A stretch of DNA of 64,000 bases. Source: Micromonospora gifhornensis (GTDB lineage: Bacteria; Actinomycetota; Actinomycetes; Mycobacteriales; Micromonosporaceae). Both the position numbers and the translations under genes were made by a program. The stretch spans positions 124,001 through 188,000 of the forward strand of contig NZ_BOPA01000016.1 of NCBI RefSeq assembly GCF_016863515.1. The letters run 5' to 3'. The notes beneath the pieces were generated by a model. The model ran no database searches and was not told the DNA's origin. It saw only the letters and a list, made by a program, of their open reading frames with translations. Below, piece after piece: positions 25,605 to 34,387 of this stretch (the first letter of the stretch is position 1; each line of letters starts with the position of its first letter).

Positions 25605-26476
25605 CCGCCCTGGGAACACCGCCGGCCGCCGCCCGTAGCTACCTGTACGTGCCGGCGGACCAGCCGGACAAGTTGGCGCGGGCCGCGACCCGGGGCGCCG
25701 ACGCCTGCATCCTCGACCTCGAAGACGCGGTCGCGGCGGCCCACAAGGCCGCCGCCCGCAGCGCGCTCGGCGCGTTCCTCACCGACCCGGCCGCCGGCCC
25801 CCAGTGGTGGGTACGCATCAACGCCGACACCCCGGCCGCCGACATCGCCGCGGTGGCCGGGCCGCACCTGACCGGTGTGGTCGTGCCGAAGGCCGACGTC
25901 GAATCGGTGACCGAGGTGCACCGGCTGCTCGGCGAAGCCGAACGGCAGCACGACCTGCCGGCCGGTCAGCTGGCGGTGTTCGCCCTGCTGGAGACGGCAG
26001 AAGGTGTCCTGCGCGCCGAGGCCGTGGCCGCCGCCCCCCGGGTGGTACGCCTCGGCCTCGGCGAGGCCGACCTGGCGGCCGAACTGTGCCTGCAACCCGG
26101 CCCGGACAAGATGGAACTGTGGCCGCTGCGCTCCCGGGTCGTGCTGGCCTGCGCGGTGGCCCGGATCGCCCCGCCGGTGGGCCCGACGGAGACGGCCCTG
26201 CGGGACCCGGAGCGGCTGGAGGCCACCAGCCGGCTGCTGCTGCGGCAGGGTTACCGCGGTCGTACCGCGATCCATCCCGCCCAGGTGCCCGTGGTCAACC
26301 GGGTGTTCTCGCCGACGCCCGAGGAGGTCGCCACGGCCCGCGACATCGTCGACCGGTTGACCGCCGCGGAACGCGACGGCTCCGCTGTGGCGGTCTCCGC
26401 CGACGGTCGGATGATCGACGCGGCGGTCGCCCGCAGCGCCCGGGAGGTGCTGGGCCGGGCCGTCACGGGCGACTGA
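25601..26476 (+). CDS. HpcH/HpaI aldolase, citrate lyase beta-like (CitE-like)
   Basis: A 291-residue CitE-like lyase that would cleave a 3-hydroxyacyl-CoA or similar (for example malyl- or citramalyl-CoA) by retro-Claisen or aldol chemistry. Signatures: SYLYVPADQPDKLARA at the N-terminus, DACILDLEDAV, WVRINAD (Arg), FALLETAEG (metal Glu), RLGLGEADLAAEL (metal Asp) and TAIHPAQVPVVN. The GTG start overlaps the hydantoinase stop. Last gene of the cluster; its action on a CoA thioester fits CaiB upstream. Confidence 0.9.
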   Translation: MTALGTPPAAARSYLYVPADQPDKLARAATRGADACILDLEDAVAAAHKAAARSALGAFLTDPAAGPQWWVRINADTPAADIAAVAGPHLTGVVVPKADVESVTEVHRLLGEAERQHDLPAGQLAVFALLETAEGVLRAEAVAAAPRVVRLGLGEADLAAELCLQPGPDKMELWPLRSRVVLACAVARIAPPVGPTETALRDPERLEATSRLLLRQGYRGRTAIHPAQVPVVNRVFSPTPEEVATARDIVDRLTAAERDGSAVAVSADGRMIDAAVARSAREVLGRAVTGD

Positions 26477-26527
26477 AGCCCAGGCCAGTCGGCCTGTCGG
26501 GCGGGTGAAGCGGGTACGGACAGACCC

Positions 26528-26564
26528 TTGCCGCTAAAACATCATCATGTTTAGCATGTTAAAC
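26528..26564 (+). promoter_or_regulatory. apbE operon promoter with palindrome
   Basis: -35 TTGCCG (26528-26533), 18-bp spacer and -10 TAGCAT (26552-26557). GTTTAGCATGTTAAAC (26549-26564, one mismatched pair) covers the -10. AACAT-CATC-ATGTT (26538-26551) overlaps it on the left. A likely operator, perhaps for the GntR regulator at the end of the operon. Confidence 0.6.
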
Positions 26565-26582
26565 GTGGTGAAGGGAGACGGC

Positions 26583-27449
26583 ATGAGCCTCGCACCCGCC
26601 CGACAGCGACCCACCCTGCATCAGCACACCAGCCAGATGTTCACCTGCCAGGTGACCCTGGCCAGCTACGGACCGCCGGCCACCCCGTTCACCGAGGTCC
26701 AACGACGACTCCACGCCCTGGACCGCCGCTTCTCCCGCTTCCGCCCCGACAGCGAACTGAGCGCACTCAACGCCGCCGCCGGGCACTGGCACCCCATCTC
26801 CGACCCACTGCACGCCATGCTGCGGCACGCCCTCACCGTCGCCACCGCCAGCACCGGCCTGGTCAACATCGCCGTACTGCCCCAACTCCTCGCCGCCGGC
26901 TACCGCCGATCCTGGGCCACCGGCACCCCCGCGACCTCCGTGGTGGCCGACACGGTCACGGCCGTGCCACCCCTGGCCGACATCCTGGAACTACGCGGCC
27001 ACACCGCCCGCCTGGCCCCCGGCCACAGCCTCGACATCGGCGCCCTCGCCAAAGGCGCCTGGGCCGACGACATCGTCACCTGGCTCGGCCCCAACAGCGC
27101 CGCCAGCATCGGGGGAGACGTGGCATGCCGCGGACCCGGCCCCGACGGCGACGGCTGGCCCGTCGCACTACCCCACGGCGAAACCCTGCACGTGCGCGAC
27201 GGCGGCGTCGCCACCAGCGGCACCGCCAAACGCCGCTGGGGCACCGACGCCCACCACCTCATCGACCCCCGCACCGGACGCCCCGCCACCTCCGACATCA
27301 CCCAGGCCACCGTCCACGCCGCCACCGGCGCCACCGCCGACTGGGTCGCCTCCGCAGCCGTCATCGGCGGACAAGCAGCAGCCGACCACCTCACCCACCG
27401 AGCCGACGTACACCACCTCTGGCTCAACCAGACCGGAGCACCCCGATGA
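26583..27449 (+). CDS. apbE: FAD:protein FMN transferase ApbE
   Basis: A 288-residue ApbE-family flavin transferase, which attaches FMN from FAD covalently to Thr/Ser of a target protein using Mg2+. Signs: RFSRFRPDSELSALNA near 55-70, LDIGALAKGAWADD (conserved Gly-Ala-Lys-Gly type), SIGGDVACRG, DGGVATSGTAKRRW and HHLIDPRTGRPA. There is no lipobox or signal peptide, so it should act in the cytoplasm, unlike many ApbE proteins. ATG 26583 has GGGAGA 4 nt before. It heads a flavin-oxidation operon; no FMN-bind domain target is next to it. Confidence 0.92.
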   Translation: MSLAPARQRPTLHQHTSQMFTCQVTLASYGPPATPFTEVQRRLHALDRRFSRFRPDSELSALNAAAGHWHPISDPLHAMLRHALTVATASTGLVNIAVLPQLLAAGYRRSWATGTPATSVVADTVTAVPPLADILELRGHTARLAPGHSLDIGALAKGAWADDIVTWLGPNSAASIGGDVACRGPGPDGDGWPVALPHGETLHVRDGGVATSGTAKRRWGTDAHHLIDPRTGRPATSDITQATVHAATGATADWVASAAVIGGQAAADHLTHRADVHHLWLNQTGAPR

Positions 27450-27961
27450 CCCACACCGGCCCCGACCGCCTCGTCGAAACCGCCCGCTTCCGGGCCGCCT
27501 TCCGGCAGGTACCCGCACCGGTGGCGATCATCCTCGTGCCCGGCGGCCCCGCCGGCGTCACCGGCCTCACCTGCACCTCCGCCACCTCACTGTCCGGCGA
27601 ACCCCCCATGGCCATGGTCGCCATCGACAAGAAAACCGGCCTCGCCACACTGGCCGAACAAGCCGGCCGATTCAGCATCAACTACCTCGCCGCCGACCGC
27701 GCCACCTGTGCACAAGCCTTCGCCACCCGCAGCCGCAACCTCGACGAACTCGCCGCCGCCGTGATCGCCGGACACACCACAGTGCCCACCCTCGCCACCG
27801 GCACCACCGCCGTCCTCGAATGCCGCACCACCACCGTCCACGAGGGCGGCGACCACTTCATCCTGTGCGGCGAGGTCCTGCACGCCCGCGCACAGACCGA
27901 CGCACCGCCCCTGCTCTACCTCGGCGGACGCTACGGCAGCTTCCAGCCCGACCCCCGCTGA
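27446..27961 (+). CDS. Flavin reductase family protein (HpaC-like)
   Basis: A 171-residue flavin reductase-like FMN-binding protein. The core is FRQVPAPVAIILVPGGPAGVTGLTCTSATSLSGEPPMAMVAI, then FSINYLAADRATCAQAF and FILCGEVLHA. Such proteins supply reduced FMN to a monooxygenase; the luciferase-like enzyme three genes downstream is the obvious partner. The ATG overlaps the apbE stop by 4 nt. Confidence 0.9.
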   Translation: MTHTGPDRLVETARFRAAFRQVPAPVAIILVPGGPAGVTGLTCTSATSLSGEPPMAMVAIDKKTGLATLAEQAGRFSINYLAADRATCAQAFATRSRNLDELAAAVIAGHTTVPTLATGTTAVLECRTTTVHEGGDHFILCGEVLHARAQTDAPPLLYLGGRYGSFQPDPR

Positions 27962-27992
27962 CAGCCCCAACCCACCCCCGGAGACCGCAACG

Positions 27993-28838
27993 ATGGCCCC
28001 ACCACGCCCGCACACCGTCAACGCCGGCGGATTCACCACCCGCTACTGGGAAAGCACCCCACCCGGACAACCACGAGGCACCGTCGTACTCATCCACGAC
28101 GGCGCCTTCGGCGGCGACGCCATCGGCAGCTGGTCCGCCGTCATGCCCCTGCTCGCCCAGCACTACCGGGTCCTCGCACCCGACCTGCTCGGCTACGGCG
28201 ACACCGACAAGGTCGTCTACCTCGACCGCTCACCGTACGCCTTCCGCACCGCCCACCTCGCCGCCTTCTGCGCCGCCCTCGACATCGACGCCGCACACTT
28301 CGCCGGCCAGTCCTTCGGCGGCTCCCTGCTGCTGCGCGCCCTCGCCACCCCCACCCCCGAACTACCCGCCCTGTCCGCCGTCAGCATCTGCGGCACCGGC
28401 GGCCCCTGGCGCTCCAGCAAAGGCGTCACCGAACTCGGCAACTTCGACGGCACCGAAAACGACATGCGCCGCCTGGTCGCCCTCATGACCGACGACTTCG
28501 CCGGCTTCGAAAACACCGTCGCCCTGCGCTACGCCAACACCCGCAAACCCGGCCACGTCACCGCCTGCCTGGCCCCCCGCCTGCGCCACCCCAACCTGCC
28601 CAAACCAGAAGTCCGCGACGACTGGCCCACCCCACTGCGCGACAGCCCCGTGCCCGTACTCGTCGTCGAAGCCACCCGCGACGACCTGCTCGAACCCGAC
28701 TGGGGCCACCACTTCGACAACCTGGCACCACACATCCACGTCCACCGCATGGACGCCCGACACGCACCCAACCTCGACCAACCCGACGCCGTCGCCGACC
28801 TGCTGCTGACCTTCTTCGACCAGGGGAGCGCACCATGA
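27993..28838 (+). CDS. Alpha/beta hydrolase
   Basis: A 281-residue alpha/beta-hydrolase with complete triad: Ser in AGQSFGGS, Asp in VVEATRDDLLEP and His in DARHAPNLDQPD. The oxyanion region is VLIHDGAFGGD. Relatives include meta-cleavage product hydrolases and esterases. Overlap with the next hydrolase gene (4 nt) indicates coexpression. The substrate is unknown. Confidence 0.88.
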   Translation: MAPPRPHTVNAGGFTTRYWESTPPGQPRGTVVLIHDGAFGGDAIGSWSAVMPLLAQHYRVLAPDLLGYGDTDKVVYLDRSPYAFRTAHLAAFCAALDIDAAHFAGQSFGGSLLLRALATPTPELPALSAVSICGTGGPWRSSKGVTELGNFDGTENDMRRLVALMTDDFAGFENTVALRYANTRKPGHVTACLAPRLRHPNLPKPEVRDDWPTPLRDSPVPVLVVEATRDDLLEPDWGHHFDNLAPHIHVHRMDARHAPNLDQPDAVADLLLTFFDQGSAP

Positions 28839-29581
28839 GCACCCTGCTGTTCCTGCACGACGCCGACGTGCTCCCCGGACCCGTCGGCGCCCTCAGCCGA
28901 CTCGCCGACGACCACACCGTCGTCGTACCCCGCCACCCCGGCTTCGGCACCACCCTGGACACCACCGCCGAAGACTGGGACAGCGTCGCCGACCTCGCCC
29001 AACACCACCTCACCGACACCCTCACCGACCTGCCACCCGCCCCCGTACACCTGGCCGGCGCCGGCTTCGGCGGCTGGATCGCCCTGGAGATGGCGGTACG
29101 CGCACCCCACCGCTTCGCCTCACTGCTGCTCGTCTCCCCGTACGGCGTCAAACTCGGCGGACCCACCGAACCCGACTTCGCCGACATCCTGCTGCTCGAC
29201 CCCACCGAAATCGTCGAACTCGGCTGGGCCGACCCCACCGCCTGCCACGACCTGCGGATGCCCGGATTCCCCACCGGCCTGACCGACAGCGAATACGAAC
29301 GGGCATTCACCGACCGGGCCGCCCTGTCCCGCTACGCCTGGAAACCCTTCCTGCACGACCCACGACTACGCCGCTGGCTGCACCTGGCCACCATGCCCAC
29401 CCTGGTCCTCGCCGGCAGCCACAACCGACTCGTACCACCCCGACACAGCGCCGCCCTGGCCGACCTGCTGCCCGCAGCCCACTACGTCGAAATCCCCGAC
29501 GCCGGCCACTACCCGTACCTGGAACGTCCCGACGAGTTCCACCGGATCGTCCGGTCCTTCCTGAACGGAGAGACCCCGTGA
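28835..29581 (+). CDS. Alpha/beta hydrolase-fold protein lacking Ser and Asp of the triad
   Basis: A 248-residue alpha/beta-hydrolase fold. The nucleophile elbow reads LAGAGFGGW, with Ala in place of Ser. The acid position reads LAGSHNRLVPP, with Asn in place of Asp. The His (DAGHYPYLERP) remains. The fold pattern is otherwise intact, including RHPGFGTT and LLLVSPYGVKLGG. It cannot act as a normal serine hydrolase and may be a pseudoenzyme, a binding partner of the preceding hydrolase, or use other chemistry. It overlaps both neighbours by 4 nt. Confidence 0.85.
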   Translation: MSTLLFLHDADVLPGPVGALSRLADDHTVVVPRHPGFGTTLDTTAEDWDSVADLAQHHLTDTLTDLPPAPVHLAGAGFGGWIALEMAVRAPHRFASLLLVSPYGVKLGGPTEPDFADILLLDPTEIVELGWADPTACHDLRMPGFPTGLTDSEYERAFTDRAALSRYAWKPFLHDPRLRRWLHLATMPTLVLAGSHNRLVPPRHSAALADLLPAAHYVEIPDAGHYPYLERPDEFHRIVRSFLNGETP

Positions 29582-30789
29582 GGCTCTACCACTTCACCGA
29601 AATGCCCTACCCCGACGTGCCAGCCGAGGCGGAAGAGGCAAACCGGGGACTCAAGTACTTCATGCCCAACCAGTACTACGACCCGACAATCGGCCACCAG
29701 CTCTACCAGCGCTACCTCGACGAGTACGAACTCGCCGACGAACTCGGCTTCGACCTCATGGTCAACGAACACCACCAGTCCGCCTCCACCCTTCAGGTGT
29801 CCGCCACCCTCAGCGCCGCCTCCGTGCTGCACCGCACCCGACGCGGCCGCGTCCTGGTCCTGGGCACCCCACTACCGCACCGGGAAAGCCCCATCCGCGT
29901 CGCCGAGGAGATCGCCTACCTCGACTCGGTCAGCGGCGGACGCATCGACTGCGGCTTCGTCCGCGGCGTCCAGGGCGAAACCTTCCCCTCCAACCAGAAC
30001 CCCGTCCACAACCTGGACATGTTCATCGAAGCCCACGACCTCATCAAGAAGGCGTGGACCCACGGCGACGTCTTCTCCTGGGAAGGCCGCCACTACCACT
30101 ACCGCTACGTCAGCGTCTGGCCCCGCCCGTACCAGCAACCCCACCCACCGATCTGGATCAGCGGCACCTCCACCCGCCTGGTCGAATGGACCGCCCGACA
30201 CGGCTACACCCTGTGCAACCTGCTCGGCACCTACGAGGACACCGCCACCTCGTTCCGGCTCTACCGCCGCACCGCCGTCGCCGACGGCCAACCCGAACCC
30301 GGCCCCGACCGCTTCGCCTACATGGCCCTGTGCCACGTCGCCTCCACCGAAGCCAAGGCCCGCGAGATCGGCCGCAAACTCATGTACTACCTCAAGCCCG
30401 GCAAACTCCGCCTCGGCGCCGCCAGCCCACCCGGCTACTTCCCACCCGCCGCCGCCGTCGCCGCCCTACGCGGCCGCCTCGGCGCCGTCCGCCGCATGAG
30501 CTACGAAGACCTCATCGACGCCGGCATCCTCCTCGTCGGCACCCCCGACCAGGTCACCGCACAAATCCACCGACTCTACAAAGAGACCGGCGCCGGACAC
30601 CTCATCCTGATGAACCACGCCGGCGACATGACAAGCAACGAGGTACGCGACCACCTCACCCTGTTCGCCCGCGAAGTCATGCCCGAGGTCACCACCATCG
30701 GCACCGACTGGCGCGACCAGGACACCACCTGGCGCGTCGACCAGGACCAGACACCGGTACGACCCGTACTCTCCAGCGCCCTGTCCTGA
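29578..30789 (+). CDS. Luciferase-like (LLM class) flavin-dependent monooxygenase
   Basis: A 403-residue LLM-class enzyme of the bacterial luciferase superfamily, using reduced FMN and O2. Signs: YELADELGFDLMVNEHHQS (active-site EHH), ILVLGTPLP-like RVLVLGTPLPHRESPIRVAEEIAYLDSVSGGRIDCGFVRG and PPIWISGTS. It is the oxygenase of the operon, with reductase and hydrolases upstream. The GTG start overlaps the previous stop (GTGA). The substrate is unknown. Confidence 0.9.
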   Translation: MRLYHFTEMPYPDVPAEAEEANRGLKYFMPNQYYDPTIGHQLYQRYLDEYELADELGFDLMVNEHHQSASTLQVSATLSAASVLHRTRRGRVLVLGTPLPHRESPIRVAEEIAYLDSVSGGRIDCGFVRGVQGETFPSNQNPVHNLDMFIEAHDLIKKAWTHGDVFSWEGRHYHYRYVSVWPRPYQQPHPPIWISGTSTRLVEWTARHGYTLCNLLGTYEDTATSFRLYRRTAVADGQPEPGPDRFAYMALCHVASTEAKAREIGRKLMYYLKPGKLRLGAASPPGYFPPAAAVAALRGRLGAVRRMSYEDLIDAGILLVGTPDQVTAQIHRLYKETGAGHLILMNHAGDMTSNEVRDHLTLFAREVMPEVTTIGTDWRDQDTTWRVDQDQTPVRPVLSSALS

Positions 30790-30801
30790 CCCGACCTCAC
30801 C

Positions 30802-31554
30802 TCACCACCAGCCGACCACCTCGTCGTGCAACCCCGCATAGTCACGTTCGAGGTGGTCGGCCAGGGCCAGCATGTGCGCCCGCATCAACCGCTCCGCCTC
30901 CGCCCCGTCCCCGTCCGCGATCGCCGCAGCCACCGCCTGATGCTCACGCCGCACGTCCTCCCACCGCTCCGGACGACGCTCCGCCGCCACCACCCGCTCG
31001 GTGTAGATCTCCTTCAACGCCCGACCGAACAGATCCAGCACCCCGTTGCCCGACAACCCCGCCACCACACCATGGAACCGCTGCATGACCGCCAGATAAC
31101 TGGCCTCGTCACGCTCCTCCAACGTGCTGTGCTCCCGCATCGACTCGGCCAACTCCCGCAACCGCGCCGCATCACGACGCTCCGCAGCCAGCCGCGCCAT
31201 CAACGGCTCCATGATCACGCGCGCCTCGACCAGCTCACCGAAGCGGGTCCGGCCCATCTGCATGAACAACGCCATCGTCCGACCGAACGTGTGCGGATCC
31301 ACCGCCCCGACGATCGGCCCACCACCACGACCCGGCCGCACCCGCAGCAGACCGTTGTGCTCCAGGATCCGCAGCGCCTCCCGCAACGTGCCACGACTGA
31401 CCCCGTACGCCTGCAACATCTGCGCCTCGGTCGGCAACGCCGCACCGGGGGAGAGCCCCTGCTCGACGATGTCCTCCAGGATCTGCCGGGCCACCAGCTC
31501 ACCCATCTTCGCCGCACGCTGACGAAACCGCGGAGTCGGCTGGGTCTCGGACAT
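30802..31554 (-). CDS. GntR family regulator, FadR/FCD subfamily
   Basis: A 250-residue GntR regulator. The N-terminal winged helix (ARQILEDIVEQGLSPGAALPTEAQMLQAYGVSRGTLREALRILEHNGLLRVRPGRGGGPIVG) is followed by an FCD effector domain with its Arg/His-rich helices. It is convergent with the monooxygenase gene, 12 nt apart, and probably regulates the apbE operon. The ATG is supported by a TAGACT -10 box 6 nt upstream. Confidence 0.92.
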   Translation of the reverse strand: MSETQPTPRFRQRAAKMGELVARQILEDIVEQGLSPGAALPTEAQMLQAYGVSRGTLREALRILEHNGLLRVRPGRGGGPIVGAVDPHTFGRTMALFMQMGRTRFGELVEARVIMEPLMARLAAERRDAARLRELAESMREHSTLEERDEASYLAVMQRFHGVVAGLSGNGVLDLFGRALKEIYTERVVAAERRPERWEDVRREHQAVAAAIADGDGAEAERLMRAHMLALADHLERDYAGLHDEVVGWW

Positions 31555-31560
31555 GACCCG

Positions 31561-31566
31561 AGTCTA
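31561..31566 (-). promoter_or_regulatory. -10 box TAGACT, probable leaderless promoter
   Basis: On the minus strand TAGACT ends 6 nt before the GntR start codon. No SD lies between. Confidence 0.5.
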
Positions 31567-31750
31567 CGGGTGCCACGATCTTGCCCCCGTCCACCGCTCC
31601 CACCGCCCGACGAACACGACGACCAGCTCACAATGCCCGGAGCCGGCAGGCGAGGGGAGTGGTGGACCAACTGCACCCATCGACATCCTTGCCTGTCCTG
31701 CACGGCAACTGCCAGAGTGACGGCGTAACCGACAGAACAGGCGGGAGCGC

Positions 31751-32152
31751 ATGGGCACCATTCACCACGAAGCGACGCTGACGGTGCCGGCAGACGTGGC
31801 GTGGGACTTCCTGGACCGCTACACCCGCGCCGAGGTCCACGTCTTCTCCGCCTGCGTCAGCGAACGTCGCAAGGACGACCACCGGGTCGTCACCCTCATC
31901 GACGGCACCGAACTCTGGGAACGAAACGTGACCGTCGATCCGCAACGGAAGCGGGCCGTTTACGCGATACCCGGTTTCCCCGGGGCAGAGCACCACCAGG
32001 CCGAGATGCGGGTGCTCACCGACGACGACGGCACGGCAACCCTGCTCTGGACCACCGACATCCTGCCGCACGAACTCGCCACCCACCTCAGCGACACGTA
32101 CGCGGTCATGTTCAGCGAACTGCTCACGGCGGTCAACAGCCACCGCCCGTAA
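31751..32152 (+). CDS. SRPBCC-family protein
   Basis: A 133-residue START/SRPBCC-like protein. EATLTVPADVAWDFLDRYTRAEVHVFSACVSERR is the typical first strand-helix, and the chain ends with the long C-terminal helix (LATHLSDTYAVMFSELLTAVNS). It probably binds a hydrophobic ligand. The ATG has GGGAGCGC upstream. A single gene; the function is not indicated by context. Confidence 0.75.
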   Translation: MGTIHHEATLTVPADVAWDFLDRYTRAEVHVFSACVSERRKDDHRVVTLIDGTELWERNVTVDPQRKRAVYAIPGFPGAEHHQAEMRVLTDDDGTATLLWTTDILPHELATHLSDTYAVMFSELLTAVNSHRP

Positions 32153-32239
32153 AACTCGCCGCCGCCGCTCAACCTGCCCCCGCCAGGAAGCGTCTACCTT
32201 CCATGCGAACAGCAGAACGGTGGACGATATGGGCACGTC

Positions 32240-32767
32240 ATGCCGGATGACGACGAGGAACGATTCCGCGAGTTCGTGTCGCAGCAGTGGGGGCCGTTGA
32301 CCCGAACGGCATATCTGCTCACCGGCGACCGGGGCGCCGCCGAAGACCTGGTCCAGTCAGCGCTGGAGAAAACCCACCGGCGGTGGAGTCGGATTCTCCG
32401 CAAGGACGCCCCCGGCGCATACGTCCGCCGCACGATGATCAACACCGCGGTGTCGTGGCGACGCCGACGCCGAACAATCGAGGTCCCACTCCTCGACGCC
32501 GACACCATCGCCACCCCCGACGCCTATCAGCACGCGGAGAGCCGGCATCAGTTGCTGGCGGCGCTGCGCCGCCTCCCGCCACGAATGCGCGCCGTGCTCG
32601 TCCTGCGGTACTTCGAGGACCTGAGCGAGGCCGACGTCGCCCGACTGCTCGACTGTTCAACCGGAACGGTCAAGAGCCAGGCATCACGAGGACTGGCCCG
32701 GCTACGCGCCGACCTGGAGCCGCCGTCCACCATCACCGAGACCAGCCTCCAGGAGGATCCCGCATGA
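32240..32767 (+). CDS. ECF sigma factor, SigE-like
   Basis: A 175-residue ECF sigma factor. Region 2 is AYLLTGDRGAAEDLVQSALEKTHRRWSRI with DAPGAYVRRTMINTAVSWRRRRR. Region 4 is LRRLPPRMRAVLVLRYFEDLSEADVARLLDCSTGTVKSQASRGLARLR. It is the common actinomycete SigE family. The stop overlaps the start of the next gene (ATGA), which encodes a one-helix membrane protein that is its likely anti-sigma partner. Confidence 0.92.
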   Translation: MPDDDEERFREFVSQQWGPLTRTAYLLTGDRGAAEDLVQSALEKTHRRWSRILRKDAPGAYVRRTMINTAVSWRRRRRTIEVPLLDADTIATPDAYQHAESRHQLLAALRRLPPRMRAVLVLRYFEDLSEADVARLLDCSTGTVKSQASRGLARLRADLEPPSTITETSLQEDPA

Positions 32768-34167
32768 CCGAGAACGTGGAAACCAGACTCCGGGAAGCCC
32801 TCCGCACCGAGGCTGACACCATCGCGGTGACGGCGGATCCCTGGCCACGATTCACCCGAACCGAGGCAGGGCACCGCCGCGCACGACGGATCCGTACCGG
32901 TGCGATCGCCGCTTTCCTGGCCGCCGCCGTCGCCATTCAGACCAACCTGATTCCCCTCCCGGGCTGGGTGCCCGGCATCGCCGTCGCCTCGTCGCCGTCA
33001 CCGCTCGCGGACGGCCCCGCACGCGGCGCCCTTGCCGCCGACCGCGCCTGGACGGACGGCCTGCTCAGACAGGTTGCCGACCTGCAGAATCCGGGGGAAT
33101 GGTGGAGGGTCACCGACCGCAACAACATCCGGATCGTGTACGCCGACGACATACCCGGTCGCCGAATCGCGCTGCTCTTCGTCCCGCTGCGCATGGGCCT
33201 GTTCACCGACGCGACGCTTGTCTGGTTCAGCGGCCCACCCGGAGCCGAACCGGAACAGATGCAACAGGGCGGCAACGAACCCGCCGACACTCCAGTGGCG
33301 ATCTGGATGGAAAGCGACCCGACGAACGGGGGCGCCGCAGTGGTCATCGGCCCCGCGGGTTCCTCCGTGACGATCAACGGGTTCTCCGGCTATTCCTCAA
33401 CGGGCGTCGTCGAAAGCCACCAGCTCTCCTCATCTGTCGGTACGGGCATCGGTGTCACCTCGCTGCCACCCACCGATCTGATCGGCGGGCCCGCACTCAC
33501 CGCCCGGGTCACCAACGGCGACACCCTCATCTACGAAGGTCCCGTGTACGGCGGGTGGAGCGGGTCGGACACCGACCGCCAGGAGCCGACCGACGAGATG
33601 CTCACTGCCGCCGTCCGCGACACCCGAGGAGCGGTCATAGACCGAGACGTCCTCACACGGTTCATCGATCACGCGTTGCGAGACAGTCGACTGTCGGCCC
33701 AGGGCGTCACGATCCGCGTGCGTTGGTGCGGCACCGTCAACGACAAACCCGCCACACTGTTCACCATCCAACCCACCGACGGCGGAGTCATCGCCTACGC
33801 CATGCACGGCGACCTCACCAGTTGGCGAACCGACCTACGGCTGCTGCTGCCCGCAGACGGCGCCGAGCAACGCCCCATCGCATGGCGGATGCGCGCCGAG
33901 GGTGGGGACACCCGGACGGACCGCGTCAACCTGGTGGCACCGCCGGGAGCAGTCACCGCAGCCATCACCGCCGGGGACGGCACTCGGACCCCGGTCGCCC
34001 TGGACCCCTCCGGCTTCGGCAGCACCACCATCCCGCCGAGCATGCCCGCGACCGTCACCGCCAGCACCGCCGACGGGACCCCTTTCATCAGCACGCCCGT
34101 GCCGGCCTTCGAAACCAACAGCGGCGGCCTACCCGGCACCTCCCGGAACACCCGAATCACCGATTAG
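32764..34167 (+). CDS. Putative anti-sigma-like membrane protein
   Basis: A 467-residue protein with a cytoplasmic N-terminus of about 45 residues (LREALRTEADTIAVTADPWPRF), one membrane helix (about 47-62) and a large extracytoplasmic part of beta-rich, Gly/Thr/Ser-rich sequence. No zinc-binding HxxxC motif is present, so it is not a ZAS-type anti-sigma factor. The 4-nt overlap with the sigma gene and the topology support an anti-sigma or sensory role. That role is inference. Confidence 0.75.
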   Translation: MTENVETRLREALRTEADTIAVTADPWPRFTRTEAGHRRARRIRTGAIAAFLAAAVAIQTNLIPLPGWVPGIAVASSPSPLADGPARGALAADRAWTDGLLRQVADLQNPGEWWRVTDRNNIRIVYADDIPGRRIALLFVPLRMGLFTDATLVWFSGPPGAEPEQMQQGGNEPADTPVAIWMESDPTNGGAAVVIGPAGSSVTINGFSGYSSTGVVESHQLSSSVGTGIGVTSLPPTDLIGGPALTARVTNGDTLIYEGPVYGGWSGSDTDRQEPTDEMLTAAVRDTRGAVIDRDVLTRFIDHALRDSRLSAQGVTIRVRWCGTVNDKPATLFTIQPTDGGVIAYAMHGDLTSWRTDLRLLLPADGAEQRPIAWRMRAEGGDTRTDRVNLVAPPGAVTAAITAGDGTRTPVALDPSGFGSTTIPPSMPATVTASTADGTPFISTPVPAFETNSGGLPGTSRNTRITD

Positions 34168-34175
34168 CACCTGAA

Positions 34176-34219
34176 CAACCCCTGTGGCTCCGGGGAAGGG
34201 GCCGGACCCACAGGGGTTG
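34176..34219 (+). terminator. Terminator hairpin
   Basis: CAACCCCTGTGG pairs perfectly with CCACAGGGGTTG over a 20-nt loop, 8 nt after the stop of the anti-sigma-like gene. Confidence 0.75.
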
Positions 34220-34387
34220 ATTCGCGTACGCCGGCCGCCACGGCGCGTGCCGGCAGGCATGTACGACTGCCGTGCCTGTGCCTGTGCCTGTGTGGGACGT
34301 GGCTCAGCAATCGCAGGCGTCGAGGTGACAGCGAGCCCTTCATCGCAGATCCTGCGCGCAGACGAGCCCCACCGGAACTCCAGACCG

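Noticed and set aside
26549..26564. apbE palindrome as another copy of the IclR operator
   Set aside because: GTTTA/TAAAC differs from GTTC/GAAC in sequence and spacing, so it is a separate element.
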